Source: an uncultured Clostridia bacterium
Lineage (GTDB): Bacteria; Bacillota; Clostridia; Christensenellales; Borkfalkiaceae
NCBI GenBank assembly: GCA_944368155.1
Contig: CALVWW010000009.1
Coordinates: forward strand, 1-54,221
Length of the DNA: 54,221 bases
Direction of reading: 5' to 3'
Shown here: piece by piece, positions 23,532-32,554 of the stretch
Layout: the number at the start of each line of letters is the position of its first letter
Numbering within the stretch: position 1 is the first letter of the stretch
Made by a program: the position numbers and the translations under genes
Notes under the pieces: generated by a model
What the model saw: the letters and a program-made list of their open reading frames with translations, nothing else
Told to the model about the DNA's origin: nothing
Databases searched by the model: none

Positions 23532-24419
23532 ATGTCAGTAGCAACACCGGTAATCGAAAGAAATACGTTTGTACAACAGCCAGCAGAACGCGAGGCTGCC
23601 GCCGGCACTGTCGACGCCGACGCGCTTCACAATTCGCGCATGAAGAATAATCTTGCGCGCCTTCTTAATCCTAAGAATAATCTACAGGATGTTGTGGCAA
23701 GCATTGATGCTGAGGGAACGCAGGTAATCAGGACTACTCCCGTAGAGGAGGAGCCCGAGATGCCCCGTTCGGCACACGATGTGCTCTATGGTGCCAGGCC
23801 TGCAACAAAGGCTACGGTCACAAGGGGCATAGTCAGCGCCAATCCGCCTGTCAGTCAGCCTGTTTATATGGTACAGAATGCCCGTGCAGACGCCGATATA
23901 TTCCGTGCCGATAATCCCATAAACCGTCAGGTTTACGCAACTACGCCCGCCGAAGCTTTCGCTGCGGCAAAGGCAATTGCTGCCGCTAACCCTGCACCCG
24001 TGCGTCCCGCGGCTCCCGCGGTTGACGAGGAGAGCGAAGACCTCCGTCCCACTGCGACCACAATTCAGTACCAGACAATCGGCGCCGACGGTGCGGTTAT
24101 AATAAATAACACAACCGGCGTCAGACAGGAGGGCGAAATTGTACGTCCCGAAGAAAATGAGGAAAAGGTAAGCAAATTTTCCCTTTCAAAGCGCGATAAG
24201 GCAATAATAGGCGTGGTGGTCGGACTTATTCTCGCAGTGTTCGTTCTTATCATCGTGAATTCGGCTGTAATTTCCAACCTCAATAACGATATCAGCATGC
24301 TCGAAGGCATGGCGCAGACAGCGCGCGTTACTTATCTTGGCGCAATGGAGCAGTTCAACGACCTTACTTCTTACGACAACGTTTTAAGCGTGGCTACAGA
24401 GCAGGGATGGATAAACTAA
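23532..24419 (+). CDS. ftsL: FtsL-like division protein with a long cytoplasmic extension
   Basis: A 295-residue protein in the ftsL position between rsmH and ftsI. Residues about 1-222 are low-complexity, alanine- and proline-rich and probably disordered in the cytoplasm. One membrane helix follows at about 226-248 (IIGVVVGLILAVFVLIIVN), then a 45-residue extracytoplasmic part with heptad-like hydrophobics (ISNLNNDISMLEGMAQTA), like the coiled coil of FtsL. Normal FtsL proteins have only 30-50 residues before the membrane helix. The assignment rests on position and topology, not on sequence identity. Ribosome binding site AAGGAGTGG is strong. Confidence 0.7.
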   Translation: MSVATPVIERNTFVQQPAEREAAAGTVDADALHNSRMKNNLARLLNPKNNLQDVVASIDAEGTQVIRTTPVEEEPEMPRSAHDVLYGARPATKATVTRGIVSANPPVSQPVYMVQNARADADIFRADNPINRQVYATTPAEAFAAAKAIAAANPAPVRPAAPAVDEESEDLRPTATTIQYQTIGADGAVIINNTTGVRQEGEIVRPEENEEKVSKFSLSKRDKAIIGVVVGLILAVFVLIIVNSAVISNLNNDISMLEGMAQTARVTYLGAMEQFNDLTSYDNVLSVATEQGWIN

Positions 24420-24434
24420 AATTCCGCGGAGATT

Positions 24435-26195
24435 ATTGCTATCAAAAAAAGAATAAAAAATAACCATGAGGGTTTTTCCCTCACAGTTTTACAAAAGAGG
24501 TTATTGTCAGTCAGTCTGGCAATAGCCTTTATTTTTTGCATAATTATCGGCAGATTTTTTTATATTCAGGCTGTATGGGGTGACGAGCTCGTAATCCGTG
24601 CAACTGACCAATGGAACAGGGAAATACCGGTCATTGCTTCCCGCGGGGAAATATATGACCGTAACGGGCTGGTCCTTGCAGGTAACAGTAATACTTACAC
24701 TGTATATGTGCGTCCGAACGCCGTAACGGATAAGGCCTACTGTGCGACTGTACTTGCGGGAGTGTTTAATCTCGACGCAGACGAGGTGCTTGAAGATATC
24801 TCGCGAAAAGGGGTATCGGAAGTTACAGTCACCCGCCATGCCCCGCATGACAGCATTGTTGAAATGATATCTCATAATATCGACGGGGTGTATTACGCGC
24901 GCGACAATACACGGCAATATACGTATGGCGAAGCACTCTGTCAGGTTTTGGGTTTTACTTCTGTGGACGGAACGGGTATATCGGGGCTGGAGAAATACTA
25001 CAATAGTTTGCTTTCGGGCGAAAACGGTGAAATCCTCTATACGACCGACATTGTTGGCGTCGAGACTGAGAACGCCGCTATAGTGTATTCTCCTGCGTCG
25101 GACGGTTCTTCTATAAGTCTGACTATAGATGCCGATATACAGCTTGCGGCCGAACAGGCCATGCGCGAAGTTTATGCCTCAAGCAATGCAAAATCAGTAT
25201 CGTGCATAGTTCTCGACCCGCAGAATTTCGAAATTCTTGCGCTTGTGAATTATCCTTCTTACGACCTGAATGATATTCCGCGCGACGACAGCGAAGCTTT
25301 GAATTCGCTTTCCCGCAATAAGGCTGTTGTCGACATCTATGAACCCGGTTCGACGTTCAAAGTTATAACGGCGGCAATAAATATCGAAGAGTATCTTAAC
25401 GGCAACTCTTCCGCATTTTCGCCCAGTTATATCTTTAATTCTTCGCGCACAAGGCTTGTTGACGGCACAACGATAAAATGCTGGTCGGACCACAGAAACG
25501 GAAAGCACTCCAATCAGACGCTTGCGCAGGCGCTCAACAACAGTTGTAACCCGTGTTTTACCGATATTGCTCTCTCGCTGGGCAAGGATACGTTTTACGA
25601 GTATCTCTCATCATTCGGATTCGGCAATGTCACCGGGCTTGATTTTTCGGGCGAAGCCGTGGGCATGCTGTTGCCGCAGTCGCTTGTGCGTGCCTGTGAC
25701 CTTGCCAGAATAGGCTTCGGGCAAACGGTTGCGGTAACGCAGATTCAGCTTGCCTGCGCGGTTGCGGCTGCTGTCAACGGCGGCAATTACTATGTCCCCA
25801 GACTGCTTAACGGTATTGTGTCGTCTGACGGCACCGTGGAGCAGATTCCCGCCGTTCTTAAGAATAAAGTTATCAGTGAGGAAGCCTCGCGGATGCTTGC
25901 CGAGATGCTCGAGGGAGTTGTTACGGAAGGCAGCGGCAAAAATGCCTATATCGAGGGTTATAAGGTCGGCGGCAAAACCGGTACTGCTCAGAAATATGAG
26001 GACGGCAGGGTGGCTGCAGGTAAATATGTATCGTCATTTGTCGGTTTCTTCCCTTCCGACAATCCAAGGTATCTGGCGCTAATAACTGTCGATGAGCCTC
26101 AGGGGACATATTACGGCAGCGCGGTGGCCGCGCCTGTTGCAAAAAGCATATTCGAAGATATCATAGCAATAAAAAATATTCAGCCTTATGAATAA
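24435..26195 (+). CDS. ftsI: Septal penicillin-binding protein (FtsI/PBP2B type)
   Basis: A class B transpeptidase that crosslinks septal peptidoglycan with FtsW. Counting from TTG 24504 (563 residues), the active-site S283 is in PGSTFK, the second motif is SCN at 347-349 and the third KTG at 491-493. One N-terminal membrane helix and the dimerisation domain with RGEIYDRNG precede it. There is no PASTA domain, so it is more FtsI-like than SpoVD-like. The start is uncertain: TTG 24504 has its ribosome binding site only three bases away. The frame is open upstream with a basic stretch (KKRIKNN), and GGAG at 24428-24431 points to a non-AUG start at about 24435-24441. Confidence 0.9.
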   Translation: MAIKKRIKNNHEGFSLTVLQKRLLSVSLAIAFIFCIIIGRFFYIQAVWGDELVIRATDQWNREIPVIASRGEIYDRNGLVLAGNSNTYTVYVRPNAVTDKAYCATVLAGVFNLDADEVLEDISRKGVSEVTVTRHAPHDSIVEMISHNIDGVYYARDNTRQYTYGEALCQVLGFTSVDGTGISGLEKYYNSLLSGENGEILYTTDIVGVETENAAIVYSPASDGSSISLTIDADIQLAAEQAMREVYASSNAKSVSCIVLDPQNFEILALVNYPSYDLNDIPRDDSEALNSLSRNKAVVDIYEPGSTFKVITAAINIEEYLNGNSSAFSPSYIFNSSRTRLVDGTTIKCWSDHRNGKHSNQTLAQALNNSCNPCFTDIALSLGKDTFYEYLSSFGFGNVTGLDFSGEAVGMLLPQSLVRACDLARIGFGQTVAVTQIQLACAVAAAVNGGNYYVPRLLNGIVSSDGTVEQIPAVLKNKVISEEASRMLAEMLEGVVTEGSGKNAYIEGYKVGGKTGTAQKYEDGRVAAGKYVSSFVGFFPSDNPRYLALITVDEPQGTYYGSAVAAPVAKSIFEDIIAIKNIQPYE

Positions 26196-26249
26196 GGTTT
26201 TTGCGGCGGCATAAAACAGCCTGTTCCGCATTGAACGGAGATTTTAAAT

Positions 26250-27680
26250 ATGAAACTTATTCAGCTTGCAGATACGCTCGGCTCTAGCGGAAATGTCGCA
26301 GATATCGAGATTACCGGGCTTTGCACCGACAGCAGAAAGGTAGAAAAGGGCAACCTGTTTTTTTGTTACAAAGGGGAAAAGTTCGATTCGCACAGTTGCA
26401 TGTCTCAGATTGAACGGGCCGGTGCCGCAGCTGTTGTGTGCGAGCGGAAAATGGATAGTACTCTGCCACAGATAGTAGTCAGCGACGGCAGGGCAGCCGT
26501 GGCAAAGGCGGCCAGAATATTCTACGGCGAGGCGGATAAGTCGCTGAAACTCATAGCGGTAACGGGAACCAACGGCAAAACCACGACCACTTATATGCTT
26601 GAAAGTATTTTTAGGGCGGCTTCAAAAAAGTGCGCCGTCATAGGCACGCTCGGGATATCTTACGCAGGTAAGTTTATCGCTCCTGAACTCACTACGCCCG
26701 ACCCGATATATCTTCATTCGGTGTTTCGCGACATGGCCGATTGCGGAGTAGAGTACGTGTTCATGGAGGTGTCTGCACATGCCCTGTATTTCGACAAGAT
26801 AGCCGGGCTGAAATTTGAAGCCGGAATATTTACAAACTGCACGCAGGACCATCTTGACTTTTTCGCCGATATGGCAAGCTATGCGGCGGCAAAAAAAAGG
26901 CTGTTTGAAAACGGAAGATGCCGCTATTCAGTGATAAATTCAGACGACGCGACGGGAAGAACTATAGCGGGATTTGCCCCGTCGCCGGTAACTTACGGAC
27001 TCACCAACCCGGCGGATGTGTTTGCCGTCGATATTGTCGAAAGTCTTGAAGGCGTCAGGTTTGTGCTGAATCTTTTCGACGAGCTCTACGAAATAGAACT
27101 TAAGATGCCCGCCATGCATAACGTATACAATGCCATGGCGGCGGCAACTTGCGCGAAACTTATGGGAATAGATATCGATACAATAGCCCGCGGTCTTTCT
27201 GAGCTTAAATGCGTGCCCGGCCGGCTGGAGTGTGCGGGACGTTACAACGGTGCGCATATATTTGTCGATTTTGCCCACACTCCCGACGGACTTGAAAAGT
27301 CGCTGCAGTCATTGCGTAAGCTGTGCCGCGGCAAGCTGTATTGTCTGTTCGGGTGCGGCGGTAACCGTGACAAAAGCAAGCGCCCGGTTATGGGGGCTGT
27401 AGCGGCAAAATACGCCGATTTCTGCATAATAACGTCAGACAATCCGCGCTATGAGGATGCGTATGATATAATACGCGACATTGAGGAGGGTGTTAAGCCG
27501 TCAGGCAAGGCCTATGTGACCGTGACCGACAGGGAAACTGCCACGGAGTACGCCGTACATCTGTTAAAAGAGGGAGACGTGCTGCTCGTGGCGGGGAAGG
27601 GCGGCGAGAACTATCAGGAAATAATGGGTATAAAACACAGTTATAACGATAATATAGTAATAAAAAATATTATCGGCTGA
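26250..27680 (+). CDS. murE: UDP-MurNAc-tripeptide synthetase, meso-DAP type
   Basis: A 476-residue ligase that adds the third amino acid to UDP-MurNAc-L-Ala-D-Glu. The ATP loop is VTGTNGKTTTT (residues 104-114). The specificity motif DNPR at 397-400 is the form of meso-diaminopimelate-adding enzymes, rather than the DNPA-type of lysine-adding ones. Ribosome binding site CGGAG. murE is followed at once by mraY; murF, usually between them, is absent. Confidence 0.96.
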   Translation: MKLIQLADTLGSSGNVADIEITGLCTDSRKVEKGNLFFCYKGEKFDSHSCMSQIERAGAAAVVCERKMDSTLPQIVVSDGRAAVAKAARIFYGEADKSLKLIAVTGTNGKTTTTYMLESIFRAASKKCAVIGTLGISYAGKFIAPELTTPDPIYLHSVFRDMADCGVEYVFMEVSAHALYFDKIAGLKFEAGIFTNCTQDHLDFFADMASYAAAKKRLFENGRCRYSVINSDDATGRTIAGFAPSPVTYGLTNPADVFAVDIVESLEGVRFVLNLFDELYEIELKMPAMHNVYNAMAAATCAKLMGIDIDTIARGLSELKCVPGRLECAGRYNGAHIFVDFAHTPDGLEKSLQSLRKLCRGKLYCLFGCGGNRDKSKRPVMGAVAAKYADFCIITSDNPRYEDAYDIIRDIEEGVKPSGKAYVTVTDRETATEYAVHLLKEGDVLLVAGKGGENYQEIMGIKHSYNDNIVIKNIIG

Positions 27681-27701
27681 TATCCCGGCTGGCGGTATGC
27701 T

Positions 27702-28643
27702 ATGAAGACGGCAATCGCCGCAGCAGTTGCGGCATTTTTTCTCTCGTTTGTATTGTGTCTCGCGTTGAGGCCGCTTTTAAAGCGCCTCAAGGCGGGGCAG
27801 TACATTCTTGGATATGTAAAGGAACACATGGAAAAAAGCGGCACGCCCACAATGGGCGGGCTGGCCTTTGTGTGTGCGGCAATTGTCGTCTCGCTGATAT
27901 TCTGCGGAGTTCAGTCGGTTACCGTTAACCTCACGCTGGTAATTACTGCCGGTTTCTGCCTCGTCGGGTTTGCCGATGATTTTTTAAAAGTATACCGTAA
28001 GGACAACCTCGGCCTTAAGCCGTACCAAAAAATAATCTTTCAGTGCGCCATTGCGGCTATTGCCGCCGTATTCTGCTACGTAAACGGAATTACTGAGTTG
28101 AACGTCCCCTTTACTAAACTTGCTGTCGATATAAGCTGGGGCATAATACCGTTGGTTATCTTTGTATTTCTCGCTACCGTCAATTGTGTAAATCTCACCG
28201 ACGGACTGGACGGACTTGCAGGAGGAACTAGTCTTGCCTACCTGATTACCTTCGGGCTGCTCGTTTTATCTTCGGGTATGAACGCCTGCCTGCCTGTGTT
28301 TGCCATGTGCGGCGCGGTTGCCGCGTTTATTGTATTCAACACAAACCGCGCCTCTGTTTTTATGGGAGATACCGGCTCTCTCGCGCTCGGGAGCTTTATC
28401 AGCTGTGTATCCGTTTTCTCGGGAAATACGCTGTATATCCCAATAATAGGCATAATGTTCGTTGTTTCGGGAATATCCGTAATAGTTCAGGTAATATACT
28501 ATAAGCGGACAAGGCGCAGAATTTTTTTAATGGCGCCCGTTCATCATCATTTTCAGATGAAGGGCTTTGCCGAGAGCAAAATCTCATACGCATATTCGGC
28601 TGTAACGGCTCTGGCCGGGCTCGTCTGTCTGTTATTTGCGTGA
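27702..28643 (+). CDS. mraY: Phospho-MurNAc-pentapeptide transferase
   Basis: A 313-residue integral membrane enzyme that makes lipid I from UDP-MurNAc-pentapeptide and undecaprenyl phosphate. It has about ten membrane helices, the Mg-binding LTDGLDGLAGG and FMGDTGSLALG motifs and the HHHFQMKG signature near the C-terminus. Confidence 0.97.
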   Translation: MKTAIAAAVAAFFLSFVLCLALRPLLKRLKAGQYILGYVKEHMEKSGTPTMGGLAFVCAAIVVSLIFCGVQSVTVNLTLVITAGFCLVGFADDFLKVYRKDNLGLKPYQKIIFQCAIAAIAAVFCYVNGITELNVPFTKLAVDISWGIIPLVIFVFLATVNCVNLTDGLDGLAGGTSLAYLITFGLLVLSSGMNACLPVFAMCGAVAAFIVFNTNRASVFMGDTGSLALGSFISCVSVFSGNTLYIPIIGIMFVVSGISVIVQVIYYKRTRRRIFLMAPVHHHFQMKGFAESKISYAYSAVTALAGLVCLLFA

Positions 28644-28652
28644 GGTGGGAAG

Positions 28653-30005
28653 GTGTATTTTAAAAATCAGAAGTTTTTGGTTGCGGGAATATCGAAATCG
28701 GGCGAAAGTTCAGCCCGATTTCTTCTTAAGCGCGGTGCGGAGGTCTACTTGTATGACGATGTGGTAAGCGACAAGATATCTGCGACTATGGCGGAGCTTG
28801 CCGCGCTCGGCGCCCGTCCTGTGGAGGAGGACGGACTTGAGCGCGCAATCAGTCTGTGCGATGTTCTCGTGCTCAGCCCCGGTATACCGATAGATAATTC
28901 TCTGCCGGTTTCCTTCCGCAGGCAGGGGAAGTGCATAATAGGGGAAGAGGAGTTAGGAGCGCTTTTTTTGCGTGCAACAGCTGTGGCGGTTACCGGCACT
29001 AACGGTAAAACTACGACAGTGTCGATGATAGATTCCGTTTTAAAAGCTTCGGGTAAGAACTCGGTAATGTGCGGAAATATAGGCGACCCTCTCGTCGGTG
29101 AGGTGGAGGAGCTGGGATTCGACGATTTTGCAGTGATAGAAATATCGTCTTTCCAGCTGGAAACGCTCTCCAGTCTGCGCCCGCATGTCGCTGTTATCAC
29201 AAACATAACGGAAGACCATCTCAACCGTCACTACAACATGGAGAATTACATATTTCTAAAGAGTAAAATTCTGCGCAATCTCCGCGGCAGCGAATATGCC
29301 GTTCTGAATGCCGATGATAAAATCGTTGCGTCGTTTGCCGAAAAGATAAGGTGCCGGGTAATTTTCTTCTCTATGGAACCGCGTTCCGACGGCGTGTGGT
29401 GCGAAAACGGCGCGGTGTATTGCGAAGGCACGCGTCTGTTTTCTGCTAACGATATGAGAGCCGGGGGACTGCATAATTTATACAATGCTCTCGCCGCGCT
29501 TGCTGTAGCCCGGGTACTCGGGCTGGATATGAAGATTGCCGCACAAGCCGTATGTTCATTCAAAGGGGTTAGGCACAGGATAGAGACGGTATGCGAAAGG
29601 GACGGCAAGATATACATAGACGACAGCAAAGGCACAAACGTAGATGCGGCTATAAAGGCGGTAGACTGCATGCGCCGCGAAACGGTTTTACTGCTCGGCG
29701 GCAAGGATAAGGGGTATGAGTATTATCCGCTCTTTAAAAAAATAAAGGAGAGCCGCGTCGTTCATACCGTACTATATGGCGAAAACAGATTCCGTCTGCT
29801 TTCCGCCGCGCAGGAAGCCGGATATACCTCCTTTTCGCTTTGTTCCGATTTTGAAATGGCCGTAAAGCTTGCAGACCATACGGCAAAGCCGGGGCAGAAT
29901 GTGCTTTTAAGCCCGGCAAGTTCGAGTTTTGACGAGTTTTCGGGATTCGAAGAGCGGGGTGACGCATTCGCCCGGTTGGTAAAAGGTGTGGATGAAAGTT
30001 TATAA
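28653..30005 (+). CDS. murD: UDP-MurNAc-L-alanine--D-glutamate ligase
   Basis: A 450-residue cytosolic ligase using the D-glutamate made by MurI. The N-terminal domain starts QKFLVAGISKSGESSA; the ATP loop is VTGTNGKTTTVSM; the C-terminal part has DDSKGTNVDA and LLLGGKDKG. The start is GTG with GGGAAG close by. Its end overlaps the ftsW start. Confidence 0.96.
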   Translation: MYFKNQKFLVAGISKSGESSARFLLKRGAEVYLYDDVVSDKISATMAELAALGARPVEEDGLERAISLCDVLVLSPGIPIDNSLPVSFRRQGKCIIGEEELGALFLRATAVAVTGTNGKTTTVSMIDSVLKASGKNSVMCGNIGDPLVGEVEELGFDDFAVIEISSFQLETLSSLRPHVAVITNITEDHLNRHYNMENYIFLKSKILRNLRGSEYAVLNADDKIVASFAEKIRCRVIFFSMEPRSDGVWCENGAVYCEGTRLFSANDMRAGGLHNLYNALAALAVARVLGLDMKIAAQAVCSFKGVRHRIETVCERDGKIYIDDSKGTNVDAAIKAVDCMRRETVLLLGGKDKGYEYYPLFKKIKESRVVHTVLYGENRFRLLSAAQEAGYTSFSLCSDFEMAVKLADHTAKPGQNVLLSPASSSFDEFSGFEERGDAFARLVKGVDESL

Positions 30006-31152
30006 AGCGAAAATTCAGGCAAAGCCGCGTGGCGACATTCCGCTTATCGTATGCGTTTGTCTCATGGTGTGCTTCGGCTGCCTGATGATTTATTCTGCAA
30101 GCAGTTATGTGGGTGAAGTGCAGTATGGCGACAGTCTGTATTTTGTTAAAAAACAGATATTGGGCGTTGTTGCCGGCGGCGCCGTTATGGCGTTTTTCTG
30201 TTTTTTTCCATATCGGAAACTATATAAATTCAGGTATGCCGCCGTAGTTATTGCCGCCGTACTGCTCGCTTTAGTCTTTGTCCCCGGAGTGGGGGTTACA
30301 AATTACGGCGCCACGCGCTGGATTGGCTTCGGGTCGTTCACGATTCAGCCGTCAGAGATTGCTAAATACGCTTTTGCGCTCTTTTCGGCTGCATATTTTG
30401 CGGGACATTATCGCAAAGTCAAAACGATAAAGGGGGTGTTGCCCGTCCTTGTGGTTGGGTGTCTCTTCTGTGTGCTCGTGATACTTGAGCCGAATATGTC
30501 TATTACTATGTGCATCGGCATCCTGATGCTTGCCATAGTATTTCTGAGCGGCACAAATCTGAAGGCTTTTGCCGTCGTGCTCGTGCCGTGCGCGCTTGCC
30601 GTGCCGGTACTTATAATAGCTGAGCCTTACAGGCTGGAAAGGCTGTCGGCCTTTCTCGACCCGTGGTCATCTCCGCTCGACGAAGGATATCAGCTCATTC
30701 AGTCTCTGTATGCTTTGGGAAACGGCGGTCTGTTCGGCGTGGGGCTGTTCAATTCGACTCAGAAATACCGCTTTCTTCCGTTTGCCGAAAGCGATTTCAT
30801 TCTCTCTGTAATGGGCGAGGAGCTCGGCCTTGTGGGGATAATCGTGTTTTTTTGCGCATGCGCGTTCATAATATGGCGCGGCATGCGCATTGCGAGGAGA
30901 TGCGGCGAACCTTTCGGATATCTGCTTGCCGCCGGTTTTACTTTGGTGTATGGCATTCAGGTAGTGATAAATGCGCTCGTCGTAAGCGGCACAATCCCGC
31001 CGACAGGCCTGCCGTTGCCGCTCATCTCCAGCGGAAACACATCGCTCATCATAACAATGGCGTCGATGGGCGTGCTGTTCAATATATCCCGTTCCGGGCT
31101 TGAAGCCGGCGTGCCGCTGGGCGGCCTGGCGCGTGGCGCCGTTCACAATTAA
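29992..31152 (+). CDS. ftsW: SEDS glycosyltransferase of the septum
   Basis: A 386-residue polytopic membrane protein of the SEDS family, which polymerises lipid II at the division site together with FtsI. MIYSASSYVG, TRWIGFGSFTIQPSEIAK, SPLDEGYQLIQSLYALG and PPTGLPLPLISSGNTSL are family motifs. I chose ATG 29992, which overlaps murD by 14 bases and has AAAAGGTG upstream. In the usual order murG follows; here a promoter, a terminator and murA follow. Confidence 0.95.
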   Translation: MKVYKAKIQAKPRGDIPLIVCVCLMVCFGCLMIYSASSYVGEVQYGDSLYFVKKQILGVVAGGAVMAFFCFFPYRKLYKFRYAAVVIAAVLLALVFVPGVGVTNYGATRWIGFGSFTIQPSEIAKYAFALFSAAYFAGHYRKVKTIKGVLPVLVVGCLFCVLVILEPNMSITMCIGILMLAIVFLSGTNLKAFAVVLVPCALAVPVLIIAEPYRLERLSAFLDPWSSPLDEGYQLIQSLYALGNGGLFGVGLFNSTQKYRFLPFAESDFILSVMGEELGLVGIIVFFCACAFIIWRGMRIARRCGEPFGYLLAAGFTLVYGIQVVINALVVSGTIPPTGLPLPLISSGNTSLIITMASMGVLFNISRSGLEAGVPLGGLARGAVHN

Positions 31153-31171
31153 ATTGATTTTGTCGTATAAT
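31142..31171 (+). promoter_or_regulatory. Internal promoter between ftsW and murA
   Basis: TTCACA (31142-31147) and a perfect TATAAT (31166-31171) with an 18-bp spacer, overlapping the end of ftsW. The expected start at about 31178 is only five bases before a strong hairpin terminator. Confidence 0.5.
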
Positions 31172-31182
31172 AAAATATCGAA

Positions 31183-31231
31183 GGGTGCGCCGCGCGCATG
31201 TTTGTCTGGCGCGCGGCGCACCCGATTTTTT
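31183..31231 (+). terminator. Strong terminator or attenuator ahead of murA
   Basis: A perfect 15-bp GC stem (31183-31197 with 31209-31223, 11-base loop) followed by GATTTTTTAC. It stands only 18 bases before the murA start, so it either ends the upstream operon or attenuates murA. Confidence 0.85.
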
Positions 31232-31248
31232 ACTTTTCTGGAGACTGT

Positions 31249-32505
31249 ATGGATAAGTATATTATAAATGGAGGTAATAAACTTTACGGTGAAGTCAATG
31301 TACAGACGGCGAAAAATTCCGTTCTGCCCATACTTGCCGCGGCCGTTCTCACCGATTCGGAAGTGAGAATTTTAAACGTGCCGCACATATCCGACGTTAA
31401 AAATATGGTAAAAATCCTCGCCTGTCTCGGCTGCCGCGCTGTATATGACGGGGAGGATATAATTATAGACTCGTCTCCCGCAGAATGTTACGAAATACCG
31501 CGCACTCTTGCGCATGAACTGCGTTCCTCGGTTTTTTTGCTGGGACCGCTTATTGCCCGTTTCGGCAGGGCGAAGATAGCTTACCCGGGTGGGTGTGACA
31601 TAGGTCTTCGGCCCGTCGACCTTCATCTCAACGGTCTGAAGCGGCTGGGGGTCACAATACGGGAATGTAACGGATACATATTGTGCAGTTGCGAAAAACT
31701 TGTCGGCAACGAAATTATGCTCGACTGTCCGAGCGTAGGGGCAACCGAAAATATTATGCTGGCTGCGGTAAAGGCAGAGGGTGAAACTGTAATAAAAAAT
31801 GCCGCCAGAGAACCCGAGATTGAAGACCTGCAGAAGTTTTTGAACAGAATAGGCGGAAAGGTGCGCGGTGCCGGCAGCGGAACGGTTGTGGTGGAGGGGG
31901 TAAAAAAACTTTACGGATGTGAATTTCAGCCCATGGCCGACAGAATAGAGGCAGGCACATTTCTTATAGCTGCCGCAATGTGCGGCGGTGAGATTGCCGC
32001 AAGAGGCATAAGCGGAGAAAATATAAGTTCGCTTTTACATAAACTTAGAGAAAACGGTTGCAAAATATATATAAAAAATGATAAAATAGTTTTAAAAAGA
32101 GACGGAAAACTCGTTTCGGTCAAATCTATCGAAACGCAGCCGTATCCCGGTTTCCCGACCGACCTGCAGGCTCAGATGACGGCGCTTTGCTGTATCTGCC
32201 GCGGTCAGTCGATAATTACGGAAAACCTCTTCGAAACGCGCTTTAAATATGTCCCGGAACTCAAAAAGATGGGGGCTGACGTCACAGTGATAGACAGGAA
32301 TGCCTTTGTGCGCGGCGTTGAAAAGTTCAACGGGGCGACGGTTGTTGCCTGCGACCTGCGCGGAGGTGCGGCTCTGGTGCTTGCGGCGCTCTCTGCGGAG
32401 GGCAGGAGCGAAGTTTTAGACCTTTCGCATATCGACAGGGGATATGGTCTCTTTGAATATAAGCTCCGCTCCCTCGGCGCAGATATCGTCCGCATTGCAG
32501 TTTGA
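31249..32505 (+). CDS. murA: UDP-GlcNAc 1-carboxyvinyltransferase
   Basis: A 418-residue enzyme of the first committed step of peptidoglycan synthesis. The loop PGGCDIGLRPVDLH has the catalytic C116, so fosfomycin sensitivity of this target is expected. I chose ATG 31249 (MDKYIINGGNKL), with GGAG eight bases upstream, over earlier in-frame starts that lie in the terminator. The position where murG normally stands is taken by this gene. Confidence 0.96.
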   Translation: MDKYIINGGNKLYGEVNVQTAKNSVLPILAAAVLTDSEVRILNVPHISDVKNMVKILACLGCRAVYDGEDIIIDSSPAECYEIPRTLAHELRSSVFLLGPLIARFGRAKIAYPGGCDIGLRPVDLHLNGLKRLGVTIRECNGYILCSCEKLVGNEIMLDCPSVGATENIMLAAVKAEGETVIKNAAREPEIEDLQKFLNRIGGKVRGAGSGTVVVEGVKKLYGCEFQPMADRIEAGTFLIAAAMCGGEIAARGISGENISSLLHKLRENGCKIYIKNDKIVLKRDGKLVSVKSIETQPYPGFPTDLQAQMTALCCICRGQSIITENLFETRFKYVPELKKMGADVTVIDRNAFVRGVEKFNGATVVACDLRGGAALVLAALSAEGRSEVLDLSHIDRGYGLFEYKLRSLGADIVRIAV

Positions 32506-32554
32506 CCGATATGCTGCAAATGACAGGGTTGCGGCTCTTGCAAACGGAGAAACT

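Noticed and set aside
24504-26195. SpoVD identity for the penicillin-binding protein
   Set aside because: There is no C-terminal PASTA domain, and no second class B gene or sporulation gene lies in the cluster; FtsI fits better.
30667-31221. Minus-strand open frame (184 codons) opposite ftsW
   Set aside because: It crosses the ftsW end and the murA terminator and has no start signals.
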